Source of the DNA: Nitrospirillum viridazoti CBAmc
Lineage (GTDB): Bacteria; Pseudomonadota; Alphaproteobacteria; Azospirillales; Azospirillaceae
DNA: 64,000 nucleotides
Direction of reading: 5' to 3'
Assembly: GCF_000730165.1 (NCBI RefSeq)
Contig: NZ_CP022110.1
Span: 1,681,501 to 1,745,500 of the forward strand
Each line of letters begins with the position of its first letter. Position 1 is the stretch's first letter. Below are positions 37,320 through 49,162 of this stretch, piece by piece. Below the pieces are notes generated by a model. The model searched no databases, had not been told where the DNA came from, and was given only the letters and a program-made list of their open reading frames with translations. A program made the position numbers and the translations under genes.

Positions 37320-37700
37320 TTACGGCGTTTTCGCCGGCGCGTCCTTATCTTCATGCGGGGCAGGCTTGCCCGGAAGAAGGATCACGAGGTCATCCGGACG
37401 GGAGAAATCGAGCACCTTGCGGGACTCTTCCTCCAGCATGTCGGGGTCCAGATTGTCGGGGCGCAGCAGGCGGGCGCGGCGCTCCATGGCCTCGCGTTCC
37501 GCGCGAACCTGGTCCAGCTGGGCCTTGGCCTGGGTCACCTGGGTCTGCAGCTGGGTCAGCGCCATCAGCCCGCGTTCGCCCTGCACCGTGTGGTAGGCGA
37601 AGTATGCGACAACGGACGCCCCCACGACCGGTGCGACCACCTGGCGTAGGGCGCGGTTCAATGCGGTACGGAAAGAACGGGCGCCAATCATGGGGGCCAT
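37320..37700 (-). CDS. ftsB: Septum-formation initiator FtsB/DivIC family
   Basis: A 126-residue bitopic protein: a short cytoplasmic N-terminus, one membrane helix (about VVAPVVGASVVAYFAYH), a coiled coil (LTQLQTQVTQAKAQLDQVRAEREAME in pieces) and a Pro/Asp-rich tail. FtsB-like proteins link early and late divisome proteins. The place between eno and pdhA is the conserved alphaproteobacterial position. ATG at 37700 is chosen; ATG at 37691 is nearly as good. Confidence 0.85.
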   Translation of the reverse strand: MAPMIGARSFRTALNRALRQVVAPVVGASVVAYFAYHTVQGERGLMALTQLQTQVTQAKAQLDQVRAEREAMERRARLLRPDNLDPDMLEEESRKVLDFSRPDDLVILLPGKPAPHEDKDAPAKTP

Positions 37701-37811
37701 GGTTCCACAAGGGTTCCGCAACCGTCAAATGGAAAGCGGCATCTAGTCTGTGCGCCGTATTTAATTCATGTGAATACCAACCGCCGGTCGGCGTTGAATC
37801 ACGACTTCACC

Positions 37812-37844
37812 AAGAAAAAGGGGTGGAAGCAGCGCCTCCACCCC
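37812..37844 (-). terminator. Intrinsic terminator after eno
   Basis: Minus strand hairpin GGGGTGGA / TCCACCCC with a 9-nt loop followed by TTTTTCTT, 44 bp past the eno stop. Confidence 0.8.
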
Positions 37845-37887
37845 CACTTTCCGGCTATTCCGGACGATACCGGAACGATGCCCGGTT

Positions 37888-39180
<1,293 letters not shown>

Positions 39181-39466
39181 TTATGCGTCGTGACGGCGAA
39201 TGCGTCGTGGCGGGACGGTGCCCGTCATAGCCTTTAGGGCCGGCCCCAGGCAAGACCGGCAGGCGCGGTATCGCCTATGACGATTTGAAGGCTGCGGTTG
39301 TGGGGTGGCCCAGCCCCTACCCCGCTTGCCTGGGCCGCCTCTTTCTTACGGGAAGATTGGCTGTCTTATACCCGTTATGGCAGAGTTGTCGGGACTTTGC
39401 CGTTGGGGAGTCCGCCTTGCCGCAAGCGCCGCGCCATATCGCGTCCCTACTCGCCGCCCTGCTCCC

Positions 39467-39587
39467 GCTTCTTGCCGACGAGGAGAGTCACACCCTGGCC
39501 GAACGGACAGAGCAATACAACATGCCCGCCACCGCCCGCTGGCTGGCCGCGCACAGACAAACGACGTCCCCAGGCGGCAAAACATGA
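39467..39587 (+). pseudogene. Decayed copy of the 3' end of the following ankyrin gene
   Basis: The plus-strand frame ending at 39587 encodes HTLAERTEQYNMPATARWLAAH. This closely matches HTLAERTVLYAMPATARWLAAH at the C-terminus of the next gene (about 40867-40932), and the DNA is alike too. The sequence before about 39460 shows no similarity. Its TGA overlaps the ATG of the next gene (ATGA). I read it as the tail of a lost tandem paralogue. The rest of the 415-bp gap 39169-39583 holds nothing I can identify besides the eno promoter region. Confidence 0.7.
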
Positions 39588-40945
39588 GACCGTTGCCAGG
39601 GGCTCCTGCCTTGCCATTCCACCGGTTCAGCATGGCCGGGCTATTGCTCCTGGCCCTGGCGGGCCTCCCAGCCCGGGCGGCTCCCGAGCCGCAGTCGTTT
39701 CCCGCCGGGGACGCCAGCAAGCTGCGGATAACCTTGACCCGCCTGGGATGCGGCATAGGGCGCTGCCCACAGTACAGTGTGGAGATCGAGGGATCGGGCC
39801 GTGTCGTCTTCGACGGCGGCGGCGATCTGCCGGCGGGCCAGCGTTTTCCCACCACCGTCTATCGCCGTCCGCCCTTCTTTTCCTCCGACGTGGTCGTGCC
39901 CGGCCGGCAGGAGGACCATGTGCCGCCCGAAGCGGTGGCCGCGCTGGCGCGCCGTTTCGAAGAGGCGCATTTCTTCGAACTGGCTGACAGCGACCTCGCC
40001 ATGGTCACCGATGCGCCGCACTACAGCTTGACCCTGGAAACCGACAGGGGCACCAAGCATGTCGAGGATTATGCCGGAACCGGGATGGGAATGCCCGCCG
40101 TGGTCAAAACGCTGGAGGATGAGGTCGACCGCGTCGCCGATACCGCCCGATGGGTTAACGGTGCACCGGGGCTGGTTGACTGGCTGGCCGCCACCGGGTT
40201 CGACTTCACGTCCGTATCCGCCGCCGCCATCGCCCTGCACGGTCCCGATGTGCCGCCCACTGAAACACTCTTGAGCATGATCGACCGTGGCCTGCCGCTG
40301 GAGACGGTCACCAAGGGACGTGACGGCCAGTCCAACAGCTTGTTGGGCCTCGATTTGCTGCGCGATGCGATAAAGGAGGGGCGCGCGCCAGTTTTCCAAC
40401 GACTGGTCGCCGCCGGTTGGCTGGCCCGGTTGCGACCCGGTGAGGCCAGTCACCTATTCGCGCGTTGGGCCGCCGCGTGCGACCCAGCCCTGGCTGAAGC
40501 CGCTGTGGCGGCAGGGATCCCCGTCGATGCCGTCACAGTGGCTGAGCCAAGCCGGCAGAACGTCGGTGGACAGACGGCGCTGGCTTCCCTCCAAAGTTTC
40601 CGATGGAAATCCCGTGACGCCCGCTTGGCCACCGCCAAACGGCTCCTTGCCTTGGGGGCCGACCCCAACCATCGTGACAGGCGGGGCCGCACTCCGCTGT
40701 TCGAAGCAGACGATTTGGACATGGTGGAGACACTGCTGGCCAACGGCGCCGATGTAACGATCCGGGACGAGAACGGCCTGGGACCTGTCTTCGCAACCTG
40801 GAACGACGCTATCGCTGTACGCCTGCTGCGGGCGGGCGCCAGCCCGGACGGGCGCGACGAGGACGGCCACACCCTGGCGGAACGCACGGTGCTCTACGCC
40901 ATGCCAGCCACCGCGCGCTGGCTGGCGGCGCATTCCTCCAAATGA
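39584..40945 (+). CDS. DUF6438-like and ankyrin-repeat protein, probably exported
   Basis: A 453-residue protein. A hydrophobic segment near residues 17-32 (MAGLLLLALAGLPARAA) looks like a signal peptide or anchor. Residues about 42-150 resemble DUF6438 (ITLTRLGCGIGRCPQYSVEI). The C-terminal half holds ankyrin-type repeats (AKRLLALGADPNHRDRRGRTPLFEA, VETLLANGADVTIRDENGLGPVF, AVRLLRAGASPDGRDEDGHTLAE in pieces). It probably makes protein contacts in the periplasm; no enzymatic role is apparent. ATG at 39584 is the first that keeps a clean signal sequence. Confidence 0.8.
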   Translation: MRPLPGAPALPFHRFSMAGLLLLALAGLPARAAPEPQSFPAGDASKLRITLTRLGCGIGRCPQYSVEIEGSGRVVFDGGGDLPAGQRFPTTVYRRPPFFSSDVVVPGRQEDHVPPEAVAALARRFEEAHFFELADSDLAMVTDAPHYSLTLETDRGTKHVEDYAGTGMGMPAVVKTLEDEVDRVADTARWVNGAPGLVDWLAATGFDFTSVSAAAIALHGPDVPPTETLLSMIDRGLPLETVTKGRDGQSNSLLGLDLLRDAIKEGRAPVFQRLVAAGWLARLRPGEASHLFARWAAACDPALAEAAVAAGIPVDAVTVAEPSRQNVGGQTALASLQSFRWKSRDARLATAKRLLALGADPNHRDRRGRTPLFEADDLDMVETLLANGADVTIRDENGLGPVFATWNDAIAVRLLRAGASPDGRDEDGHTLAERTVLYAMPATARWLAAHSSK

Positions 40946-40977
40946 AACACCGGCGGCAGGTCGCCCCGCCGCCGGTG
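40946..40977. terminator. Terminator hairpin between ankyrin gene and kdsA
   Basis: ACACCGGCGGC / GCCGCCGGTGT, a perfect 11-bp stem with a 10-nt loop. Read on the minus strand it is followed by TTCATTTGG, so it best serves kdsA, but it may stop both convergent transcripts. Confidence 0.65.
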
Positions 40978-41011
40978 TCCATCCTTGAAACGCGATGGCC
41001 GAAGTCGCCGA

Positions 41012-41851
41012 TCAGAAGATCGGGTTGGCCTTGGCGATGCGGTCGATGGCGACCATGGTTTCCAGCAGGGCCGGCAGGTCTTTCAGCTTGACCATGTTGG
41101 GGCCATCGCTGGGGGCGCAGTCGGGGTTCTCGTGCGTCTCCATGAAGACGGCGGCCACGCCCACGGCCAGGGCGGCGCGGGCCAGCACCGGCACGAATTC
41201 GCGCTGGCCGCCGCTGGTGGTGCCCTGCCCGCCCGGCTGCTGCACGGAATGGGTGGCGTCCATCACCACCGGATAGCCCGTCTGCGCCATGATGGGCAGG
41301 CTGCGCATGTCGCTGACCAGGGTGTTGTAGCCGAAGCTGGCGCCGCGCTCGCACAGCAGGATGTTCTCGTTGCCGGTGGAGGCGATCTTGGCCGCCACGT
41401 TCTTCATGTCCCACGGCGCCAGGAACTGGCCCTTCTTCACATTGATGACCTTGCCGGTTTCGCCGGCGGCCAGCAGCAGGTCGGTCTGGCGGCAGAGGAA
41501 GGCCGGGATCTGCAGCACGTCCACCACCTCGGCCACGGGGGCGCACTGCTCCGCCGTGTGCACGTCGGTCAGGACGGGGCAGCCGAACTTCTCCCGCACC
41601 TCGGCCAGGATGGGCAGGCTCTTTTCCATGCCCAGGCCGCGCGCGGTGCTGACCGACGTGCGGTTGGCCTTGTCGAAGCTGGTCTTGTAGACGAGGCCGA
41701 TGCCCAGCTTGGCGGTGATCTCCACCAGGGCCTGGCTCATCTCCAGCGCGTGCTCGCGGCTTTCCAGCTGGCAGGGGCCGGCGATCAGCATGAAGGGCTT
41801 GTCGTTGGCCACGTCCAGGTCACGGATGCGGACAGTGCGGATATCGGTCAT
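41012..41851 (-). CDS. kdsA: 3-deoxy-8-phosphooctulonate synthase (KDO-8-P synthase)
   Basis: A 279-residue Kds[13 protein letters not shown] near 22 (PEP loop), [12 protein letters not shown] near 54, and [22 protein letters not shown] near 190 in pieces. It joins PEP and arabinose-5-phosphate for lipopolysaccharide KDO. The ATG at 41851 is chosen; the frame extends eight codons to a TTG. It follows pyrG on the same strand, a conserved pyrG-kdsA-eno neighbourhood, but a strong hairpin lies just upstream. Confidence 0.96.
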   Translation of the reverse strand: MTDIRTVRIRDLDVANDKPFMLIAGPCQLESREHALEMSQALVEITAKLGIGLVYKTSFDKANRTSVSTARGLGMEKSLPILAEVREKFGCPVLTDVHTAEQCAPVAEVVDVLQIPAFLCRQTDLLLAAGETGKVINVKKGQFLAPWDMKNVAAKIASTGNENILLCERGASFGYNTLVSDMRSLPIMAQTGYPVVMDATHSVQQPGGQGTTSGGQREFVPVLARAALAVGVAAVFMETHENPDCAPSDGPNMVKLKDLPALLETMVAIDRIAKANPIF

Positions 41852-41876
41852 CTCAAGAATGCTCCCAAAAGCCAAA

Positions 41877-41903
41877 GGGCCGCCGCTGACAATGCGGCGG
41901 CCC
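41877..41903 (-). terminator. GC-rich hairpin between pyrG and kdsA
   Basis: Perfect 10-bp stem GGGCCGCCGC / GCGGCGGCCC (loop ATTGTCA on the minus strand) followed by TTTGGCTTTT, ending only 25 bp before the kdsA start. It could end pyrG transcription or act as a leader structure for kdsA. Confidence 0.5.
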
Positions 41904-41919
41904 CTGGGGACTCTTTTAG

Positions 41920-41959
41920 CCCTCAGGCGCCGGGCGCCGGCATCCGCCGGCTTGGCTTA
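41920..41959 (+). repeat. Dispersed hairpin repeat, copy 2 (kdsA-pyrG gap)
   Basis: CCCTCAGGCGCCGGGC, hairpin GCCGGC-ATCC-GCCGGC, TTGGCTTA. Flanks are identical to copy 1 at 3087; the stem differs but remains fully paired. Confidence 0.8.
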
Positions 41960-42045
41960 CGGGCCTAACGGCCCGGGCCGGCCGTCGCCGGCCTCCCTTG
42001 ACCTGGGACCAAGCCCCATGCCAAGGGTTACACGGGGTGCCCTGC

Positions 42046-43683
<1,638 letters not shown>

Positions 43684-43744
43684 CTAGTTTAGCTAAAGGC
43701 CGCATGTCGGGCCAACGCGAATGCGCCGGCCCCCCGAATTGAAA

Positions 43745-43764
43745 GAGGCGGCTTTCGCCGCCTC
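43745..43764 (-). terminator. Hairpin terminator after secG
   Basis: GAGGCGGC-GAAA-GCCGCCTC on the minus strand, an 8-bp stem with a GAAA tetraloop, followed by TTTCAATT, 19 bp past the secG stop. Confidence 0.75.
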
Positions 43765-43782
43765 CGTTAGTGTCGCCTGCCT

Positions 43783-44214
43783 TTACTGGCCGGTCGGAAC
43801 TTTGGGCTCGCCAGAGGTGGGAGCCGGGGAGGTGGTCGCCGGTGCCGGCTGCTGCGCCGCCGGAGCGCCCGCAGGGGCCGCCGGCTGGTCGCCGGAGGGC
43901 ACGGTGCCAGGCGCGGCACCCGGGGCGGGCGCGGCCGGGGCCGGAGCGGCGGCGGCCGGCAGCTTGTCGAACACCGAATCGTGGTGCGTGGCCGCGCGGT
44001 TCAGCAGGGCCAGCACCAGGCTGGTCACCAGGAAGGCGCCGAAGAGGATGGAGGTGGTGCGGGTCAGCAGGTTGGCGCTGCCCCGGGCCGTCATGAAGCC
44101 GCCCATGGTGCCGCCGCCCATGCCCAGCCCGCCACCTTCAGAGCGCTGGACCAGGACGACACCGACCAGCGCGATGCCGATCAGAATGTGCAAAACCAGG
44201 ACGACGGTGGACAT
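43783..44214 (-). CDS. secG: Preprotein translocase subunit SecG
   Basis: A 143-residue SecG: two membrane helices (VVLVLHILIGIALVGVVLVQ and TSILFGAFLVTSLVLALL) around the conserved cytoplasmic loop RSEGGGLGMGGG...GGFMTARGSANLLTR. A long Ala/Pro-rich C-terminal tail of about 65 residues is usual in Alphaproteobacteria. It works with SecYE at the inner membrane. The ATG at 44214 gives the normal start; the frame runs 11 codons further to a TTG. The order tpiA-secG-pyrG is conserved. Confidence 0.93.
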   Translation of the reverse strand: MSTVVLVLHILIGIALVGVVLVQRSEGGGLGMGGGTMGGFMTARGSANLLTRTTSILFGAFLVTSLVLALLNRAATHHDSVFDKLPAAAAPAPAAPAPGAAPGTVPSGDQPAAPAGAPAAQQPAPATTSPAPTSGEPKVPTGQ

Positions 44215-44338
44215 CGAAGCAGCAATCCTATCCAGCAGGCCAAACAATGGTTATGGCAAAACATGAAATAGCCGGCCGCCCCGTCCGGGGGCGGCCGACC
44301 TGCTCGCGCATCTCTTTACCCAGTCCGAACCCGGGGCG

Positions 44339-45088
44339 CTAGCGGCAAGTTTCCGCGATGGCCCAGAATTCGTCCGCCTTCAAGCTGGCGCCGCCAACCA
44401 GGGCCCCATCGACATCGTCGATGTGCAACAGGCTGGCCGCGTTGTCCGGCTTAACGGAACCGCCATATAAGATGCGCACCGCGTCCGGCTGATCAACCAG
44501 CGTTGCGAGACGTCCCCTGATCATGGAATGCATGGCTGCCACGTCCCTGGGCGTGGGCGTGCGCCCCGTGCCGATGGCCCAGACGGGCTCATAGGCCACC
44601 ACGGTGTTGGCCGCCGTGGCGCCTTCGGGCATGGAATCGTCCACCATGCGGGCGATGACGTCCATGGCGCGGCCGGCGTCGCGCTCCGCCTCCGTCTCAC
44701 CCACGCAGACGATGGCGATCAGGCCGGCGCGGTGGGCGGCGGCGGCCTTGGCCCTCACCTCCACGCTCTGCTCGCCATGGCCCTGCCGCCGCTCGGAATG
44801 GCCGACGATGACGTAGCGGCAGCCGGCGTCGGCCAGCATGGGGGCCCCGATGTCCCCGGTGTGGGCCCCCGAATCCTTGCCATGGCAATCCTGGCCGCCG
44901 ACGCTGACCGGCGCGTCGGACACGGCCTGGACCACGGTGTGGATCAGGGTGGCGGGCGGGCACAGCAGCATGTCGAAAGCGACGTCACCCGCCCCCAGCA
45001 TGCGGCCGGCGAGGTCGGAGGCCAATGCCGTCCCCCCTTCCCGCAGGCCGTGCATCTTCCAATTACCGACAATGAATTTGCGGCGCAT
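44339..45088 (-). CDS. tpiA: Triosephosphate isomerase
   Basis: A 249-residue TIM barrel: KFIVGNWKMHG at the start (active-site Lys), IVGHSERRQ near 93 (catalytic His) and VAYEPVWAIGTGRTP near 162 (catalytic Glu), then ILYGGSVKPDNA. It interconverts the triose phosphates. The ATG at 45088 has AAAGGAA just before it. The gene is divergent from ppiD across 314 bp. Confidence 0.97.
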   Translation of the reverse strand: MRRKFIVGNWKMHGLREGGTALASDLAGRMLGAGDVAFDMLLCPPATLIHTVVQAVSDAPVSVGGQDCHGKDSGAHTGDIGAPMLADAGCRYVIVGHSERRQGHGEQSVEVRAKAAAAHRAGLIAIVCVGETEAERDAGRAMDVIARMVDDSMPEGATAANTVVAYEPVWAIGTGRTPTPRDVAAMHSMIRGRLATLVDQPDAVRILYGGSVKPDNAASLLHIDDVDGALVGGASLKADEFWAIAETCR

Positions 45089-45402
45089 TTCCTTTGTTCT
45101 CCCCGAGTTTAACGCACTCAAAAGGGAAGCATCCGCGCGGGGGCCTTTTAGGTTTGGGTGGCCCGCCTTGTCACGGTTGTCCCTGTCGTCATGCTGTAAC
45201 AGTCATGGGCCGGCATTTCCATGATTCAGGCCGTGACAAGACCGTGAGTCGGCACGTCCGGCCCATGCGCGTCGCCCGCCCAACCATCTATTGCCGCCCC
45301 CGCCCCCTGCTTCTATGATGCCGCGCCCTGATGGGAGGGTGGGATATCCAGGGCTCAGGCCCTGTTCCCACTGACAAGCAATTCGCAAGACGCAGCAGGC
45401 AC
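45089..45402. promoter_or_regulatory. tpiA-ppiD divergent promoter region with inverted repeat
   Basis: This 314-bp gap has no credible gene. A perfect 10-bp inverted repeat, CTTGTCACGG (45167-45176) and CCGTGACAAG (45231-45240), is separated by 54 bp and bracketed by the two divergent genes. TTGTCA within each arm resembles a -35 box facing outward or inward, but convincing -10 boxes were not found. Confidence 0.4.
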
Positions 45403-47286
45403 ATGCTTCAGTTCATCCGCAAATTCTCGGGCTCATGGTTCTCCAAGATCCTGTTCGTGTTCCTGATCATCAGTTTCGGGATCTGGGGTGTGGGACGGGT
45501 GGGCACCACCGTCAGTGACCAAGCTGTGGCCCGCGTCGGCGACACCGAGATCACCCCGCAGGATGTGGACCGCGCCTTCCGCCAGCAGATGAACCGGCTG
45601 CGCCAGACCATGGGGCCGGAGCTGACGGCCGAGCAGGCCAAGCAGATGGGCCTGATGCGCGCGGCGCTGCAGGACGAGATTCAGCGCGCCCTGATCAAGC
45701 AGGCGACGCACGACTTCGGCCTGCGCGTCTCGGAACAGGCGGCGGCGCAGAAGATCGCCGAGATGCCGGTGTTCAAGGACAAGTCCGGCCAGTTCGATCC
45801 CCTGCTGATGCGGGCCCTGCTGCGCCAGAACCAGCTGACCGAGGAAGAGATCGTCGGCGAGGTGCGCGAGGACATGGCCCGCACCGAGGTGACGGAGGCC
45901 CTGGCCGCCGGCATCCGCGTGCCCCAGACCCTGGCCCGTGACCTGGTGCGCTATCGCGGCGAGCAGCGCGGGGCGGAGACGCTGTTCGTGGCCGACAAGG
46001 CCATGCCGGACCCGGGCACGCCCGACCAGGCGGCGCTGGAGGCCTTCCACAAGGCCCAGGCCGTCCGCTACACCGCCCCGGAATACCGCGCCCTGACCGT
46101 CGTCACCCTGTCCACCGACGCCATCGCCAAGACCGAGGAGGTCAGCGATGACGACCTGAAGAAGGCCTATGACGCCCGGTCCAAGGAATTCGTGAAGCCG
46201 GAACGCCGCGACCTGGACCAGGTGCTGGTCGACACCAAAGAGCAGGCGGACAAGGTGGCGCAGGCCGCCGCCGGCGGAAAGTCGCTGGCCGACGCCGCCA
46301 AGGCCGCCGGCGTGTCCATGCTGCCGCTGGCCAACATCACCAAGGCGGACCTGCCTGCCGAGTTGCAGGACATCGCCTTCTCCCTGCCCCAGGGCAAGGT
46401 GTCGGAACCGGTGAAGAGCGGTTTCGGCTGGCACGTCGTCGCCGTCACCAAGATCGTCCCCGGCAGCACCCAGACCCTGGACCAGGTGAAGGCCCAGCTG
46501 GTGGAGCAGGTGAAGGCCGAGCGCGCCACTGACCAGCTGTACGACCTGTCGAACAAGCTGGACGATGCCATTTCCGGCGGCGCCTCCCTGGAAGAGGCCG
46601 CCAAGAAGGTGGACGCGGCGGTGACCAAGATCGCCGCCGTGGACCGCGAGGGCAAGGACCCTGCCGGCAAGCCGGTGACCGGCCTGGCCGTCCCCATCGC
46701 CAAGGTGGTGCAGACCGCCTTCGGCCTGGCCTCGGGCGACAACAGCAGCACCACCGAGGGCGAGCGCAACAAGAGCTATTTCGCCGTGCGCGTGGACAGC
46801 GTGCAGGCCCCGGCCCTGAAGCCGCTGGACCAAGTGAAGGATCAGGTCATTGCCGACTGGAAATCCTCCAAGCGCGACGAGGCCGCCAAGGCCAAGGCCA
46901 AGGACATCGCCGACAAGCTGAAGGCCGGCGCCACGGCGGAGCAGGTGGCCAAGGAGACGGGTGCCGTCTACACCCGCCAGCCGCCCGTGGGCCGCACCCC
47001 ACCCAAGGATAGCCCCCTGACGCCGGAACTGGTGGACGCCCTGTTCACCCTGAAGCCGGGTGAAGTCACCACCGGCGCCGCCGCCGACGGCCAGATGGTG
47101 GTGCGCCTGGCGGCATTGGTGCCCATGCCGGAACCGCTGCTGGCCGACCGCGCCACGGTGGCCGCCAAGCAGCTGCGCGACGGCGTGGCCGGCGACCTCT
47201 ACGTCCAGTTCCTGGACGCCCTGCGCCAGCGCTATCGCATCACCGAGAACCGGACGCTGCTGCAGCGCCTTGAACACCAGGAGTAA
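45403..47286 (+). CDS. ppiD: Membrane-anchored peptidyl-prolyl isomerase (PpiD/SurA-like)
   Basis: A 627-residue PpiD-like folding factor: a short cytoplasmic start, one membrane helix (ILFVFLIISFGIWGVG, about residues 16-31), a SurA-N-like chaperone domain (about 35-230) and a parvulin domain (about 265-360, RRDLDQVLVDTKEQAD ... SGFGWHVVAVTKI). It acts on outer-membrane and exported proteins in the periplasm. The gene ends six bases before trpE, so trpE is probably read from this transcript. The ATG at 45403 is chosen as it opens directly before the membrane anchor. Confidence 0.9.
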   Translation: MLQFIRKFSGSWFSKILFVFLIISFGIWGVGRVGTTVSDQAVARVGDTEITPQDVDRAFRQQMNRLRQTMGPELTAEQAKQMGLMRAALQDEIQRALIKQATHDFGLRVSEQAAAQKIAEMPVFKDKSGQFDPLLMRALLRQNQLTEEEIVGEVREDMARTEVTEALAAGIRVPQTLARDLVRYRGEQRGAETLFVADKAMPDPGTPDQAALEAFHKAQAVRYTAPEYRALTVVTLSTDAIAKTEEVSDDDLKKAYDARSKEFVKPERRDLDQVLVDTKEQADKVAQAAAGGKSLADAAKAAGVSMLPLANITKADLPAELQDIAFSLPQGKVSEPVKSGFGWHVVAVTKIVPGSTQTLDQVKAQLVEQVKAERATDQLYDLSNKLDDAISGGASLEEAAKKVDAAVTKIAAVDREGKDPAGKPVTGLAVPIAKVVQTAFGLASGDNSSTTEGERNKSYFAVRVDSVQAPALKPLDQVKDQVIADWKSSKRDEAAKAKAKDIADKLKAGATAEQVAKETGAVYTRQPPVGRTPPKDSPLTPELVDALFTLKPGEVTTGAAADGQMVVRLAALVPMPEPLLADRATVAAKQLRDGVAGDLYVQFLDALRQRYRITENRTLLQRLEHQE

Positions 47287-47292
47287 GGCGTC

Positions 47293-48819
47293 GTGACCCC
47301 CTTCCCCGATGAGACGGCCTTCGGCACGGCCTACGCCGCGGGCCAGGCGCAGGTCGTCTGGACGCGGCTGGTCAGCGATCTGGAGACGCCCGTCGCCGCC
47401 ATGCTGAAGCTGGCGCAAGGGCGCCCTTTCTCCTTCCTGCTGGAATCGGTCACCGGCGGCTCCGTCCGCGGCCGCTATTCCCTGATCGGGCTGAAGCCCG
47501 ACCTGATCTGGAAGAGCAAGGGGACCCAGGCCTGGATCAACCGCCGGGCCGCCACCGACCTGGCGGCGTTCGAGCCGCTGTCCGCCGCCCCGCTGGACGC
47601 CCTGGCCGACGTGCTGGAGGAGAGCCGCATCGACCTGCCGGCCCACCTGCCGCCCATGTCGGCCGGCCTGTTCGGTTATCTCGGCTACGACATGGTCCGG
47701 CTGATGGAGAAGCTGCCGGAGAAGAACCGGGACGCGCTGGGGGTGGAGGACGCCGTTCTCATCCGCCCCACCATCATGGCCATCTTCGACAGCATCGAGA
47801 ACGTGGTCACCCTGGTGACTCCGGTACGCCCCCAGGCCGGGGTGTCGGCAGAGGCGGCCTACCTCGCCGCCAGGGAACGCCTGGCCGACGCGGTGGCCGA
47901 CCTGGACCGGCCCCTGCCGGTGGGGCATGACGCGGGCAGTGAGATCGAGGCCCTGCCCGACCCCTCCTCGAACATCAGCCGCGCCGACTACCACGCCATG
48001 GTGGAGAAGGCGAAGGAATACATCCGCGCCGGCGACATCTTCCAGGTGGTGCCCAGCCAGCGCTTCTCCGTCCCCTTCGCCCTGCCGCCCTTCGCGCTGT
48101 ACCGCGCGCTACGCCGCATCAACCCCTCGCCCTTCCTGTTCTTCCTGGATTTCGGCGACCTGTCGGTCGTGGGCTCCAGCCCGGAGATCCTGGTGCGGCT
48201 GCGCGACGACACCGTCACCATCCGCCCCATCGCCGGCACCCGCCGCCGCGGCAAGACCCCGGCGGAGGACAAGGAACTGGAGGCCGACCTGCTGGCCGAT
48301 CCCAAGGAGCTGTCAGAGCATCTGATGCTGCTGGATCTCGGCCGCAACGACGTGGGCCGGGTGGCCGAGGTGGGTACGGTCACGGTGACCGAGCGCTTCA
48401 CCATCGAGCATTATTCCCACGTGATGCACATCGTCTCCAACGTTGAGGGCAAGCTGGACAAGTCCCGCTTCAACGCCATCGACGCCCTGGTGGGCGGCTT
48501 CCCCGCCGGCACGGTCTCCGGCGCGCCCAAGGTGCGCGCCATGGAGATCATCGAGGAGCTGGAAGGCACCCGCCGCGGCATCTACGGCGGCTGCATCGGC
48601 TATTTCGCCGCCAACGGCACCATGGACACCTGCATCGCGCTGCGCACCGCCGTCATCAAGGACGGCGTCATGCATGTGCAAGCCGGCGGCGGCGTGGTCG
48701 CGGACAGCGATCCCGAAGCCGAATACCAGGAGACCGTGAACAAGGCCAAGGCCCTGTTCAAGGCCGCCGAGGAAGCCGTGCGCTACGCCCAGGAAAAGCG
48801 GTCGACGCGGAACATCTGA
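47293..48819 (+). CDS. trpE: Anthranilate synthase component I
   Basis: A 508-residue TrpE: an N-terminal regulatory region with LLESVTGGSVRGRYSLIG near 51 (Trp-binding element LLES), and the chorismate-binding domain from about 230, with GDIFQVVPSQRF, IAGTRRRGKT and GAPKVRAMEIIEELEGTRRG in pieces. It makes anthranilate from chorismate with ammonia from TrpG. The GTG start lies six bases past ppiD. Unusually, trpG is 2.4 kb away behind an inserted minus-strand segment. Confidence 0.96.
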   Translation: MTPFPDETAFGTAYAAGQAQVVWTRLVSDLETPVAAMLKLAQGRPFSFLLESVTGGSVRGRYSLIGLKPDLIWKSKGTQAWINRRAATDLAAFEPLSAAPLDALADVLEESRIDLPAHLPPMSAGLFGYLGYDMVRLMEKLPEKNRDALGVEDAVLIRPTIMAIFDSIENVVTLVTPVRPQAGVSAEAAYLAARERLADAVADLDRPLPVGHDAGSEIEALPDPSSNISRADYHAMVEKAKEYIRAGDIFQVVPSQRFSVPFALPPFALYRALRRINPSPFLFFLDFGDLSVVGSSPEILVRLRDDTVTIRPIAGTRRRGKTPAEDKELEADLLADPKELSEHLMLLDLGRNDVGRVAEVGTVTVTERFTIEHYSHVMHIVSNVEGKLDKSRFNAIDALVGGFPAGTVSGAPKVRAMEIIEELEGTRRGIYGGCIGYFAANGTMDTCIALRTAVIKDGVMHVQAGGGVVADSDPEAEYQETVNKAKALFKAAEEAVRYAQEKRSTRNI

Positions 48820-48839
48820 GGCTTAGGTTCAGTGTTTTT

Positions 48840-48871
48840 GGAAGGGGCGGTCCCAACGGGCCGCCCCTTCC
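48840..48871. terminator. Strong hairpin between trpE and brnA
   Basis: GGAAGGGGCGG / CCGCCCCTTCC, 11 perfect pairs plus CCC/GGG inside the loop. There is no clear T tract on either side, so it may act with Rho or as a simple two-way barrier between convergent genes. Confidence 0.5.
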
Positions 48872-48889
48872 TGATTCCTGGCTCAGAGT

Positions 48890-49162
48890 TTAAGCCGCGC
48901 TGTCTTTCAAAAGACGGCGAAGATCTTCATTAAGCCGGGTCTGCCAACCGGCGCCCGTGCCTCGGTAATGGTCCAGGATGTCCTGGTCCAAGCGAATGCT
49001 GACGGCCTGCTTGACGATTGCCGATTTTGGACGACCGACACGACGAACCTGACCAGTCGCCAACGCCTCATCCAAATCCGGAATTGTGTCTGGATCATCA
49101 GCCGCGGCCGCCTGAATGTCGGCATCTTCCTCAGGGGTGGGATATGCCAATCTCTTGGACAT
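48890..49162 (-). CDS. brnA: BrnA antitoxin
   Basis: A 90-residue BrnA-family antitoxin with a C-terminal ribbon-helix-helix DNA-binding fold (VSIRLDQDILDHYRGTGAGW, then TRLNEDLRRLL). It overlaps the 3' end of brnT by 32 bp on the same strand, so toxin precedes antitoxin, the standard brnTA order. BrnA neutralises BrnT and represses the shared promoter. Confidence 0.9.
   Translation of the reverse strand: MSKRLAYPTPEEDADIQAAAADDPDTIPDLDEALATGQVRRVGRPKSAIVKQAVSIRLDQDILDHYRGTGAGWQTRLNEDLRRLLKDSAA

Noticed and set aside
45433..47994. 853-residue minus-strand open frame
   Set aside because: Shadow of ppiD and trpE, both of which have clear motifs.
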